Positions 49,122-61,015 of a stretch of 64,000 nt of DNA are shown here, piece by piece. Made by a program: the position numbers and the translations under genes. The notes under the pieces are model-generated. The model made no database searches. It was not told the DNA's origin and was given only the letters and a program-made list of their open reading frames with translations. The stretch spans positions 4,640,086 through 4,704,085 of the forward strand of contig NW_004454163.1 in assembly GCF_000283155.1 (NCBI RefSeq), read 5' to 3'. Each line of letters opens with the position of its first letter. Position 1 is the first letter of the stretch. The DNA comes from Ceratotherium simum simum. Lineage: Eukaryota > Chordata > Mammalia > Perissodactyla > Rhinocerotidae.

Positions 49122-50839
49122 TAACAATATTAATAATTAGAATGGAGAAAGGTTATCATGAAGACATATGTAGTATTGTATTGACTGTTTTTTATTTCCT
49201 TTTTAGCTTTTTGAGTTACTGACACATTATTGCAGCAAAACATATGTAGGGTCAATTCATGCTGAATAGTTATTAGAAACCATGATAACTAAAGTCATTA
49301 CACTGCAGTTCAGTTTTGACAGTAAAATTTCTGCAACATTATCACAAATCCTCATGCATTAGTGCAATGATCCTTACTATAGTTTCATATTAGAATCAAA
49401 AGATTGCTGTAGCATGCTTGATACAAAAAGTCAAGCAAGCCAAATTCTTTTCTGCTTTTACAGATAACATTTTTGCTCTTTTTCTATGTACGTCATGCAG
49501 ATAGTAGCTTTGTTTTATATACTTTTCTCAATAACCTATGAGTACATTGCATATATCTTTCTTTAAAATAAAGATTTTTCCTTGAAAGACCAAACAATTC
49601 TGATTACCAGCACAAAGGAACTAATTTGAAAATTATTTTATATCTGACAACTGCACAAAATTCTAAAACTATATTATTCACTGTGTTATTATCTTCCTTT
49701 TCTCAGATAATGTGTTGGCTGTGTGTACATTTTTTTTTTGTCAGTGATTTACTATGATGGAATAGTACAAGATTTAAAAAAAGGACATCTGTCAGATTCA
49801 GGATTACTTTGATAGGAAAGCTGTGAGAGCTACCCTTCAGCTGAAAAAAGGGAAAATATTTTTAATGCCTATCTGTCTACAATATTTTTCCATAATCACT
49901 TATTAACAAACACTTAAAGGGTCATGTTGTACAGGGAAATTGTTATATTTTTTGAGGTAATGTTAATTTACTCAGGTCCATTTAAAGAAAACGGAAGAAA
50001 TGTAACTCAGGAACTAGTTAAGGAACCTCAAAAAATTGAGTAACTTCTTTCTTAGAAGGAAAATCAGGTTTATACGGGTATACACAGGATACAGATAGGT
50101 AGAACACATTTCACTTTATACACAATATGTTCTCTGGAAATACAGATATAAATAAAATCCTGTTTAGTTGTGTCATAATTGAAGGGATTGTGGATTGTTT
50201 GAAATTGCTTTAAAATTGCAATGTGAAGATGCTAGATCCCAGCAAATTAAAAATGTTGAGTATTGTCATGGCATGTGTTGTCTTTATTGTGATCTTCTCC
50301 ATCTGTGAAATTTTACAGATCTCTTCATGAAGGTTCTAGTAACATATTTCATGTTAGGGTTATTTCTAGGAAATTTTTGGTTATTATAGATTGTGAATGG
50401 GATCTTTTTATAAATATATATGTTCTAATTGGTGTTTTTTGTATAAGCTTTGGATACACTCCAACTAACCCATGTGTCATTGCTAAGTCTGTCTCTGATG
50501 CCTTCCCCATATATACATGATTTTCTATTCTGTAACCCTCTGTCAGCTTCTCCTGGTCAATTAGGTGTCTGCTCATTGCTCTATTCCTTACAGCAGCTGC
50601 ATGCTTTTCCAACAGATTATCATAATGTCACTATTACCTTACACATCTATCCTCTCTCCCATGATTTATCCCATATTCTCAGGTTGCATCAACTATTTAA
50701 TACCTCTTATAGACTAGAAGGTCTTCTATAATAGTATAGCCACATCAAAATTTGGTACAAGAAGAAGGTACATATATTTATCTAAAGAATAATAACAATC
50801 AGTAGTCATATCTTCTATATGCAAAATAAACAGTTTGTG
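49122..50839. other. No feature recognised
   Basis: AT-rich, probably single-copy. Overlapping short frames at 50305-50731 on both strands show no motif. Confidence 0.45.
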
Positions 50840-50990
50840 AAAAATTATTCTAGGTGCTTTATATTTAAAATATATATTTATGTTCCATAGGATTGTTGAG
50901 GAAAGTAAATAAGATTACTTATAAAAACTTGCAAAGTGCCTAGCACATAGTAAGTGCTTCATAAATGTTAACTATTACTATATAATTTTT
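50840..50990 (+). mobile_element. MIR SINE 3' part
   Basis: 'ccataggattgttgaggaaa', 'gcaaagtgcctagcacatag' and 'taagtgcttcataaatgtta' are the MIR end in sense orientation. A reverse MIR-like scrap may follow at 51010-51060. Confidence 0.65.
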
Positions 50991-51974
50991 ATAACAATTG
51001 TGCTAGAGAAACATTAATATTACCATTGTTCAGAGGCTCAGAGGAACTAAATAAGCTGTCCACAGATATTCCTCACCACCTTCAATAAAAGTAAAACTCT
51101 GAAGAAAGAACAAATTACCTAAAGAAAACATTTAGTATATGAATATGCATTTTCCATATTAATATCTATGTTAATAAATGATTATTAGATACAGCTCTGT
51201 AGATTTGGGGAAAGATGATTACAGGAGCAGTTTTTTCAAATGTTTATGTCATTGTGATGCATATGTGTAGTTCGAAACTAAAAAAATCATTATACTGGTA
51301 CTCCCACAGAATTGCAAATCATTTGCAGCTGTAAATCATGCGTTAGACAAGCCTAAGTAGAAAATACACCTATCATAGGAGGTGCATACAATGAACGTTT
51401 TACTTGTTTGATTGTAATTTTTAAAAAATGGTTTTTGAGTGATAAAAGCTATTATTTCATTTCATAGCTGCGCTAGGGCATTTAAAAAAGCCAGGGTTCT
51501 GAATCTATATGGATTCCAAAGAATATAACCTATTTATTTGAAAATATTCCAAGTTTTTCCAGGGCTTCACAAGCAATACAAAGAACACGTTATTTACTTC
51601 TTCTTTATTAAAGTTATATGTAAGCAAAATTTTCTCAAATATATGATTTATGACATGAATTTTCTCCTATTCTATATAAAATAACATTTTTCAAGGTTTA
51701 ATCCACTAGATACTAAGTTTGCTTATTGTAAATACGTTTCCTAAGAAAGGATTCCAAGGACAACAGGAAATTCAGGGTTAATAGAGTTAAGAGGTTTCTT
51801 AAAATGAGATTTCTCAGAATCTTTAATATGCAAATGCAGTTTAAGTCTTTAAAAAGGGGATATACTATGCAGTATGCCACATTCATACATATATATATAC
51901 TATATAGAGTATACATGATATGTACATCATATATCTATCTCTCTTTGTCTAAATCTTTTTCTCTCTATATATTA

Positions 51975-52228
51975 GGATTTCTTAACCTTAGCTCTATTGA
52001 CATTTTGGGCTGGAAAATTTTTTGGTGTGTGTGTATGTGAGGAGGCTGCCCTGTGCACTGTAGTATTTTTAGCAGCATCCCTGGCCTCTACCCCTTAGAT
52101 GCCAGGAGCATCCCTTCCAACCCCATCCCCACCCACACGTGATAACCAAAAACGTCTCCAGGCACTGCCAGAGAGCCACATATCCCCTGGGTGACAAAAT
52201 AGTCCTCAGGGGAGAATCACTGAATATA
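51975..52228 (-). mobile_element. MER20 DNA transposon (hAT-Charlie, non-autonomous)
   Basis: 'tattgacattttgggctgga', 'ggctgccctgtgcactgtag', 'agcagcatccctggcctcta', 'cgtctccaggcactgcc' and the end 'ggggagaatcactg' form a near-complete MER20 in reverse. MER20 is a short eutherian element; copies in other mammals are known to carry transcription-factor sites. Confidence 0.8.
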
Positions 52229-52698
52229 TATATATATGTACATTTTACCTTGAGTGTCTTTGATATATCAGGGATCCCATCACACGCTGGAAATGACTTT
52301 TAAGGTGTTGCTAACATTAAAAACCTGCTTATTAATATGCAACTCCACCAGAAGATCACCTTCTCAAAATTGCGTAGGATACATAAGTCTACAATTCACT
52401 CAAAACTGGCACTAGACTGAAGAAGTGGTTTGATTTAAGCCAAGTTGATCTTTCTAAAGTATTAGTCAGAAGCAAACATTTAGTTTTTTGTATTTCTCTC
52501 ACGGAGTTTGGACAACAGAAGGGAAATTCATTGGGATAAAACAATAGATGACCAGCTGTCTATTCCTGTCTCAGGGATCACAAAAGCTCTTTGGAGATCG
52601 CTTGAGAGCTCCTTAGAGAAAGGGGGCAGTAGGAATCTAACGCAAGCTTATGAGTCAATGAAGTGCGGTGACTCCTTTAGAACAAATGTGTTTTTCTG

Positions 52699-52710
52699 TG
52701 CGCATGCGCA
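52699..52710. promoter_or_regulatory. NRF1 site: Perfect palindromic NRF1-type motif
   Basis: TGCGCATGCGCA is an exact match to the consensus bound by nuclear respiratory factor 1 (YGCGCAYGCGCR). It sits outside any repeat I recognise, in DNA otherwise very poor in CpG. NRF1 sites usually lie in CpG-island promoters, which are absent here, so function is uncertain. Confidence 0.55.
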
Positions 52711-52824
52711 TGCATAGCAAGTCCTAAGAAAAGGAGGCAGAGATATTGACAGAGTCTTTAAGTAGCTGCTGTAGGCAAAAACTATTTAAAAAATTATGAT
52801 TTTCCTAGCAAAGAAATGAATTTC

Positions 52825-53072
52825 CGGGGCCAGCCCCGTGGCATAGCGGTTAAGTGTGCTCGCTCTGCTGCTGGCGGCCCAGGGTTTGGATCCCGGGCGC
52901 GCACATACACACTGTCCATCAGGCCATGCTGTGGCGGCATCCCATATAAAGTGGAGGAAGATGGGCACGGATGTGAGCCCCGGGCCAGTCCTCCTCAGCA
53001 GAAAGAGGAGGATTGGCACACGGATGTTAGCTCAGGGCTGATCTTCCCCATAAAAAAAAAAAAAAGAAAGAA
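52825..53072 (+). mobile_element. ERE1 SINE, full length
   Basis: Starts cggggccagccccgtggcat, with the B-box-like 'ggtttggatcccggg', body 'catcaggccatgctgtggcg', tail 'gttagctcagggctgatctt' and a poly-A. A perfect 15-bp duplication, aaagaaatgaatttc, flanks it (52810-52824 and 53073-53087), suggesting a rather recent insertion. Confidence 0.95.
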
Positions 53073-53869
53073 AAAGAAATGAATTTCTATCTACGCTGAA
53101 ACAAGCACACAAAAATCACCACTCAAAGCCTAATTTAATATATGCAAGATAACAAAAAATACAAAATACTTATACAAGTAAGAATAAAACAGCTTTCACT
53201 TTTCTTTAGGAAAAGAATTTTGTTTACTGGGAGAATTGACTTTGACTCCTCACCAAATCAATGTGAAGTGAGTATTAGAGGAAACTCATGTTTGAAAAGT
53301 GAAAGAGGGAAGAGAAAACACACTAATGAAATTTACGGATGAAAGAAAATTTTTGAGAATTTAAGATGGAAATTTTGTCCAATGTGACCTAGGCGATGCA
53401 GATTAAATAGCAAAAATCCATGATTCTTGGTGGGGTGAAGAGAGGATGTCGTCAGGTTCTGATTCTATGCTCTATTCTAGGAAAGAATCCCTTGGACTCC
53501 GGGGATCACAGCGTTCAGCACGGAAGCTGAGATGAGGTGGCATATTCCTGGGCCCTGTATTGTATCTTTGTCAGTACAATGATGATTGATTATTTATTTT
53601 GAATACTTGAATGAATGAATGGTGTTTGAATTCTGTAAGGCCCAGAAGTGTCCCCTAGAGCTCTAGAGTGGTCTTCCGATTCATGTCCCTAAACGATTCC
53701 TTCACAAGCCCAGGTCACTTAAAGATGATGCTCCAATCTAAGCACATCCTTGGCAGTTACTTTTACTACTGAGATTCTCAGCTATTGGTCCACTCAAACC
53801 CTAGAAAAATATCACAGCACATGCTCATCCACAGTCCATTGGAGACAATATTTGAATTTCAGTTAAGAC

Positions 53870-53975
53870 AAATGGGTCTTAGGCCAACTTTTCTTCTAAT
53901 TAACTGTATATGTGGTATTTCACTGAGCTACTCTGGTCCTAAGGTTCCTTATCTGTAAAATAATCTTTTAAAGAG
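53870..53975 (+). mobile_element. MIR SINE fragment
   Basis: 'cactgagctactctggtcct' and 'ttccttatctgtaaaataat' in sense order. Confidence 0.5.
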
Positions 53976-54261
53976 GTAAAATTTCTAAAGGTGCTCCTAG
54001 TTCAAAAGTTTTATAATTTAAGAGTGGCAAAAACAATCCCTATGGAAATTAAATAGCTTCTGATTAAAGGTAGTCCTTTCCTCACCAGAAAATCATCATT
54101 GAAAAAGTGGCTTCAATGAGATAAAATTACAAAAACAATTAGTGAATCAAAGAATCTGTTTTGGTTGGACACTAGAGACATAATGCATAATTTACTTGGT
54201 TTTACAGGCTTTATAAAACCTGATGAGACATGTATAGGATTATTTAATAATCGAGTATAAA

Positions 54262-54500
54262 GGTAGTGTCATGGTTATGAAATGGGTTGGATGTAAGAAC
54301 ACGCTGTGTTTGATTCTTATCTGAGTCAGTCTCCCTCTACTTGGGTGACTTTGTGACATACTCAATTTCAGTTTCATAACACATATTGGAGATGATGATG
54401 ATAATAATAATAGAAAATTTTCCAGGATTACTGAGGAACATTACAAAGATAACAAACATTGCAAACATAACATTTGCAAATTGCATGGCACAGATACCTG
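54262..54500 (+). mobile_element. MIR SINE
   Basis: 'gtcatggttatgaaatgggt', 'cttgggtgactttgtgacat', 'gagatgatgatgataataat' and 'attgcatggcacag' are in MIR order. Confidence 0.55.
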
Positions 54501-55405
54501 GTCCACATCAGTGCTTGTTAAAAGCACTGATTCTGTAATAATTTGTATTCCCTTAGTTTGAAAACACTGAGAATTGGAGTAGGCAAAGGTTAAGCTTTAC
54601 CAGTGGTTTACAAAAGAATTTAAAAGGTATTTTAACCAGTTTGGAAGAGATCTTGTTTTCAGTCAACAGAATACATCAACATTTGCATGCTTGCTTATTA
54701 GCTCACCTTTCTTTGCAGGCCTGAAGAACTTGAGATAGCAATTAAAAGAAACACATGGTGATTTTATCAATATATTCATGGATTTTTTAAAAAGAAAATA
54801 TGAAAAATATATTTGAAAGCTTTTAATGAAAATGTCTATTTTCACTTAGAAGTACAACCTGTTTTTCAGATATTTTTCCTTCATTCCTCTTTAGTGTTGC
54901 TTTACATTTTGAGATCTGAGAAGTTTTAGACCAGATTCTATTCTATCATCACCCATGAATAGGGCAAATAAGAATTCTGCATGATCATTTTTGTTTGTTT
55001 CTGAGTTTTAAAGGGAGAAACACTCATCAGTGCAAATTTTAAAGGTACAGGAAAGTATTAAGAAACACATACAAAAGCAGCAGACATTTTATCATCAAGA
55101 GGGATACTATAACATTTTAACATTTGAGCCATCTGTATATAAAATTGTGTTAAGGAAGGAGACATTATTTTTCGTATTTAATTTGTCTTACTCTTCCACT
55201 AAGTTTTATCTGCTACTCTTGTCCTAAAATACAGAGAGGTATAAAAATGTATAATTCTTGTACAGAGAATAATACTCCCTAAGAAGCACAATAATTAAAA
55301 TATAATTATTTACCACACCAAAAGAAATGTATGTTCAGAAGCAATGAAATTATTCTGAAACAGGAAAAAGATACACAAAATTCCTAAAAGTGAGATCTAT
55401 TTTAC

Positions 55406-55506
55406 CTGACAAGGGACTTCAACAAGGGTACCAGAGGTTGAACGGTGCTTTTGTGTATCCAAAACTAAACTGGTCAAAGGACTAAAACCCATAAATATGG
55501 GAAATG
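55406..55506 (-). other. Possible small exon, reverse (weak)
   Basis: On minus, a good acceptor-like tract (ttccttgatattacag) precedes 55506 and a CAG|gtaaaa donor follows 55406. The 101-bp stretch is open in one frame, starting FPIFMGFSPLTS and ending SGTLVEVPCQ. That frame needs one base from the previous exon, whereas the better exon at 57504-57653 ends on a codon boundary, so they cannot be spliced directly together in frame. It is probably a coincidence. Confidence 0.2.
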
Positions 55507-55589
55507 CTGTAATATCAAGGAAATGGACTAAAATATTAAAGGGTTTTCTCAGTTTTGATGGCCAAATTCCATCCTGTAAGCAGTGCATT

Positions 55590-55830
55590 AGACGCTAATG
55601 ACATACGATTTCTCACTGACAGATTTAACAGCATCAATAAGGCCTCTCTGTCCATTGCAGCAAATTGATCCTACATGACACTGACAAGGGCAGCCTGCAC
55701 TTAATGACCTCCATCGCTGAAGGATGGAAATGAAAAATGATTGGAAGTACAAATAAATCTTTGAAAGTTTCCCTGAAACAGGTGTGCTTTTAAAAGTGAT
55801 TCGTTTGAGGGATCATCGCAAACATAAACC
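55590..55830. other. Possible conserved non-coding element
   Basis: Repeat-free stretch with balanced composition and several homeodomain-like cores (ctaatgac; cagcatcaataa; atgattgg). No coding frame. Inference from look only; alignment to other mammals would decide. Confidence 0.2.
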
Positions 55831-56534
55831 TAACCTCCTAGCATGCCCCACTGTCTGTTCATACCAGGGTCTCACTCCTTGGATCTTGAATCAAGATTTG
55901 CTTTAATTCCAAAAATGACATCAAGACAATTTTGTTCTTACTATGGAAATACTATGTTAGAAAGGCATGAGTTTTTCACTATTTATGCAGGTATCTAATA
56001 TATTTGTCATTTGCCATCAAAGGATTCTATACAAACTGATGAGTATACATAAAATTTATTTTCGTTTCCCTCCTAGTTAGAAAAGGAAATACAGTATAGC
56101 CATTGATTATTTTCTCCTCCTCAATTATCAGCAACAAATAGAACATGTTTAACCTCAATAACATTGTCAAATGCATGATGTGATTGGACAAATGCTTCAT
56201 GGAGACGTTGATGCCCTTTCTTTGAATCCTGCACAAGGGTTTGAGGAGACTAAGACTTCGTCATTTAGTTGTATTCTCAGTTCTTTCCCAAACACATTTA
56301 TTTCTTTATCCATCTTCATCCTACTACTACTTCATACAAAGTTTAAGAGAAAAATACACTCTCTCTTCCAATATATTCGAAGGCTTTAACTCTCATGAGA
56401 GTAGATGGATGGGCAGCATAGGGGAGTTTATAAGCAGCATACCAGATGAATGTAATAGACACTTACAGTTGCATAGTATCCCCTTATTTTCAAAGTAACT
56501 ACGGGTTTTTCTTCTTTATTACTTATCAACTTTC

Positions 56535-56670
56535 CTCTGAGGTAAATCTTATTTTACAAATGAGAAAACTGATATTGGAAAGGGTAAATAACTTGCCAAG
56601 ATCACTGAGCTATTAATTGGTAGAGCTTACACTCAAATCCTGGCCTTCTGTCTTTCAAATATTCCATAAT
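56535..56670 (-). mobile_element. MIR SINE, reverse
   Basis: 'attttacaaatgagaaaact', 'aacttgccaagatcactgag' and 'cactcaaatcctggccttct' run in antisense MIR order. Confidence 0.75.
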
Positions 56671-57503
56671 AATGAGGAATAAATATAGTACTGGAATTCT
56701 AAACTACTAATTTATAGTGCAGTATTATGGGTGATAACAATAGGAGAAAGGATCCATTAGCAGTCCACTGGTTCTTATGGCTAAGTGAACTATTAAAAAA
56801 TAATCATGCCTCTATTTTTTGAAATTTATATTCTGGGAAGAAAGAAAGATTCAAAGGAAAATGATTTTTCTTGTCAATGAGTATCTGGAGAAGAATATAG
56901 AGGAAGTGGCTATATCCTAACACTCTAGTAATGGAGCTTTCTCTTTCCTTTTTGATTCGTGGCATATTGTGTGTTTTACTTTTCCACTATTATTATTACA
57001 GAAGATTTTACAAAATATATTAGAATTCCCAGTGATTTCCAGTAACCAGAGAGGGTCAACTGTTTCTCCAAGTTTCTAATTAAGCCTCGTATTTAATAAG
57101 AAAATAGAAACCAAAATTTGGAGCCCATATATCATAAGGAAGAATTAGAAGTGTATCATGGGTAGTTACCTACAGATAGAATTAATATTTGAAGTCTATG
57201 ATAATATACTTAAATCTACGAACTACAAAAATTTGGTATCCCAGGTTATAATAATTAAAAGCAAATTAGTATAAAATGGTAGATTAGAAACTAAGTTCTT
57301 TCACTTCTCAAATATTCTTTCAAAATTCTATTTCAAAAAGTTGATAAAAATATACAACAAAACTTTATAAAAAGAAAACATGCCATTTGGTGGCATACAA
57401 AGGACCACCATCAGACTGGAGACTCCATGATTGACCACTTGTTACTTTTTGTAGGACATATGTCAAGTAAATCATTATTTTTTAAAAAATAAGAAAAACC
57501 TAC

Positions 57504-57653
57504 CTGTTTCTGATCTCTAATTGAAGCATCAAGTGATAACTCTCTATCATATAAATTGAAATAATTGTCCTTTTCTGTTAAGAAAGTAGTCTGTAATTTC
57601 TGATACTCTTGAGCTAAACGTAGGTTTTCTTCTAGTGAATCAGCTTGTATTCT
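57504..57653 (-). CDS. Probable 150-bp coding exon of an unidentified coiled-coil protein
   Basis: On minus, a pyrimidine-rich tract and AG (tatatttatcttctag) lead into an exon starting at 57653, which ends at 57504 with CAG followed by a consensus-like donor, gtaggt. The 150 bases are exactly 50 codons, open in one frame only; the other two have early stops. The translation starts RIQADSLEENLRLAQEYQ and ends DASIRDQKQ. It is rich in L, E, Q and K with hydrophobic residues spaced 3-4 apart, as in a coiled coil. Both ends are phase 0, so skipping the exon would keep frame. No repeat family is recognised over it. The gene is not identified; neighbouring exons would lie outside the window or are too short to see. 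Confidence 0.6.
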
Positions 57654-57831
57654 CTAGAAGATAAATATAGAAATATATTTAACTAAAATCATTTTAATTT
57701 GTTTGAATTTTTACAACATTGTTTGAATTATCTAAAAATATTATATTATATATTGTAGAAAAATAATAAACCCAAAAAGATGCATCCCCTGATACCAATA
57801 TCCTCCTTGGATTTAATAAATTTCTTTCTTG

Positions 57832-58080
57832 GAGTCAACCCCCTGGTGTAGCGGTTAAGTGCGTGCGCTCCGCTGCTGGCGGCCCGGGTTCGGATCCCGG
57901 GTGCATGCCGATGCACTACTTGTCAGGCCATGCTGAGGTGGCGTCCCACATAAAGTGGAGGAAGACAGGCACGGATGTCAGCCCAGGGCCAGTCTTCCTC
58001 AGCAAAAAGAGGAGGATTGGCATGGATGTTAGCTCAGGGCTGATCTTCCTCACAAAATAAAATAAATAAAAAATAAATAA
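57832..58080 (+). mobile_element. ERE1 SINE, full length
   Basis: Starts gagtcaaccccctggtgtag, with B-box-like 'gggttcggatcccggg', 'cttgtcaggccatgctgagg', tail 'gttagctcagggctgatctt' and an A-rich (aaat)n end. Near-identical flanks ending tttctttcttg (to 57831 and to 58092) mark the target-site duplication. It lies about 180 bp from the acceptor side of the candidate exon at 57504-57653, antisense to it. Confidence 0.93.
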
Positions 58081-58092
58081 TTTTCTTTCTTG

Positions 58093-58669
58093 ATGCAGGT
58101 TTTTTTTGAACATTGAGTCATCAGTGTCTGTCTGGCTTTTGTTCCCCCTCTTTCCTGGACTTCCCTCTGTAATGCTTTGGGAAGTACCCAGTCCTGAGCG
58201 GTTCTACTCAGCATCCCAGGAGCCTTCTTCCAGTTGCCCACCCCCTTTTCCTTTCCTCAAGCCTCAGAGCTCAAGTAGGTAGAAGACACTTGGGAGTTTA
58301 GAATCCTATTTCCAAGAGGTGCAGAGTGGTGGCACTCACAGAAAACACTCAAAACATAGAGAAGTAAAAAGTAAAAGACAAAGAGCAAGAAACTCAATAG
58401 AAGCTCCCAGAGAGAGCCATTATTTGTCACTAGTATACTTTAGCTATATTAAAAGTTAAATCTGCTTCCATGAGCAGTTGAGAACTTTATAACAGCCCCC
58501 CCCATGACTCAGTAAATATATGTCGAATCTAATACAAACCCCTTAGAATATAACTTTTGTAAAAATACTCATTCACAAATTAGGGGCTACCTACAATTTT
58601 AAATCAGATGTATGAATTTGGTTTAGTTGCTGATTCTTTTTACATTTCTAGGACAGAAAATTTTCTCTT
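58093..58669. other. No feature recognised
   Basis: A pyrimidine-rich, GC-richer patch at 58110-58270 without a supported gene or repeat. Confidence 0.45.
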
Positions 58670-59010
58670 GCTGCTTCAAAAAATATGAAATTTATCAGCA
58701 GCCTTAAATATTTTAAACCTGTTAATCCAGTAATTCATCTTATGGGAATTTATTCTAAGCAAAAAGCTTTATTCGTTACAACATTATTTATAGTAGCAAA
58801 AAGTTTTCAAAACATAAATGCAGATTAATCCTGATGATGATAATGATGATTAAATAACTAGATATAAAAATAACCATTATGAAACAATTAAAAATGTTTC
58901 TCTGGAACAACTGCCATCACATCAAACCTTTAGTATAAGTTGTTAAAAAATATACTGTGGGATGACAGTGTGCATAGAGGAAATGTAATTCAGCATAAAA
59001 TTGCCTGTAC
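58670..59010 (+). mobile_element. Old L1M 3' region fragment
   Basis: 'aatccagtaattcatcttat', 'gggaatttattctaagcaaa' and 'acaacattatttatagtagc' match the L1M 3' region in sense orientation. Confidence 0.55.
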
Positions 59011-59591
59011 AAATATTTCTGTATTTATACCCTTGAAGATTTATTAAGGTCAACAAACATATTTCTCATAAAAGCCTAGTATCCATATTGATCCCTAACG
59101 ATTAATACTATGTCATAGTAGTTCTTCAAAAAGCCAACATGATGAGCTGAGAACCATTTTAAATGTCCCTGTCCTAATTCTGGTACAGTAATTCAAAATT
59201 TTAGAAACTCCTATATAGTAAACTTGCCAAAAATCATATAGAATTATCTTTCGATAGGATAACAAAGTTTCTATGAATATTTTTCTTTGCTGGAGATACT
59301 TTTGAAAAGATGGTCATGATTCTTTTTCACATCTTAACATTAATATTAAAATCGAATACTCAACTGATTAACTTGGAACCTTGATAAATGTTCTACTGGA
59401 GGCAGGAGGAGGAATCATTTTGAATTTCTTTGTTTGTTTGATTTAACATAAGCTCAACTCTGATACCTCAGATATTCTACTTCTCAATTACAATTCTTTC
59501 AAGCCCTAAATGGCTACTATAAACACTGAATTTGAGAGGAGTGCTACAAATGTGGGATTTGCATTAAATCGATTTAATGAAACTTAATTGG

Positions 59592-59620
59592 GGATATATA
59601 TATATATATATATGTATATT
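59592..59620. repeat. (TA)n microsatellite
   Basis: A run of TA/AT dinucleotides with one GT interruption. Confidence 0.9.
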
Positions 59621-60374
59621 TGGTACTTTATACTTTGCTTACTGTGTAATATGCAGTTTTATTTTCAAATACATACACTTTCAATTTCCGTATGACACCA
59701 GTTCTTACTGGTTTATATGCCATAATTAGAGTAGATGCCAAGAAATCGAATTGTGTAGTTACGCCAATGAATCTTCACAACATTGTTACATCAGTCATGA
59801 TATTTTACATTATCATTTCCCAATAATGAATGTATAGACGGATTTGCCAATTCACTACCTATTCCTGAAAGTCAGTGACCTTCAGATGTGCAATGAAGTT
59901 TATGTTTTTTTAATTTTAAACAATGGTATTCTGCTGATACTGAAAATGTTTTTTATGTTTGTGGTTCCACCTCACAACTCTGACTGGTTTAACTTTAACC
60001 AACAGTATTATAATATGCAAATGAAACAAAGAGGGAACGATAATTATTGGTAGAAATATCTCCAGGGGAAATAAAGCTACCACTACTGGAACTGAACAGC
60101 ATATAAAAGGATAGCAATGAAAGATATTTAATAAAGGGCACAAAAGTTGGGGTTGGTGACAGAATAAAAGAGTGAGAAGAAAGAAGAAACTAATAAGAGA
60201 AGATGACTTTCACATGCTTTTAAATTCAAATGCAGTTGGTCTTATCAGTAGAATCTTTCCACTCAAGGTCTTGGCTAAATAGGAAGATGAACATTTTTTT
60301 TTTTCTAAAACTATTAAAGAAAAGTTTGATTGCTATTTCTGTAGGTTAAAATAATTGCATTCTTCGTTGATTTA

Positions 60375-60530
60375 CAGTATTATTTCATTCATTTATTCAT
60401 TTTCATTCATTTACTTATTCAAAACTTTTTATTTAGTAACTACTATATGCCAAGCTCTGAGATATAATAGTGAACCTCAACAATTTGTGGTCTTGTGGGA
60501 AAGATTTATATTAAAAATCACAGAAATATA
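60375..60530 (-). mobile_element. L2 3' end fragment, reverse
   Basis: 'ttcatttattcattttcatt', 'agtaactactatatgccaag' and 'tttgtggtcttgtgggaaag' are antisense L2. Confidence 0.6.
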
Positions 60531-60899
60531 TAAGTAAAATGTAGAATTATGAATCTTTTGCTTTTTTTTTGTTTTCCATATGCCTTAAATTCACCCACAA
60601 GCTTTAAGTAAATATAACACTCTCAAAGCGAGATTTATTGGTATTTATTCAATTCCCATTATTAATGATTATGAAGATAATGAAACATTGGGAATATGGC
60701 TTGACAAAGAGAAGAGAAATGGTGAACGTCTGTTAATAGTTTCCATGTTGTCTAGAACTTAGTAAGGAAAATACTTAGTTTGATGACAGTTTGTTTTCTA
60801 TTACCTTAATTTATTTGTTAAATTTTGATGTTTGGGGGATATTATAGCCTCTTATACCAATATTTTACTAGATAATAAAGATTATACTTATAAAGGTCT

Positions 60900-61015
60900 G
60901 AACAAAAGTTAGATTATATGTTCCATGAGGGCTGAGACCCCTAAGATATATTGCATAAAGCAGAGCTGACATAAGTGGATGCACAGGTTTTTAGTAAAAG
61001 AATGAATGAATACAC
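60900..61015 (+). mobile_element. L2 3' end fragment
   Basis: 'tatgttccatgagggctgag' and 'agtaaaagaatgaatgaata' in sense L2 order. Confidence 0.5.

Noticed and set aside
48876..49222. Three overlapping forward frames of 77-79 codons
   Set aside because: All are translations of the reverse-strand ERE1 SINE, whose GC-rich body lacks stops.
52786..53082. Frames on both strands around 52.8-53.1 kb
   Set aside because: Fully explained by the ERE1 SINE at 52825-53072.
54701..54714. Tiny reverse microexon candidate (14 bases between strong acceptor and donor)
   Set aside because: The acceptor tract is good, but such a short segment has no coding evidence and equally strong acceptor-like sequence occurs on the plus strand at the same place.
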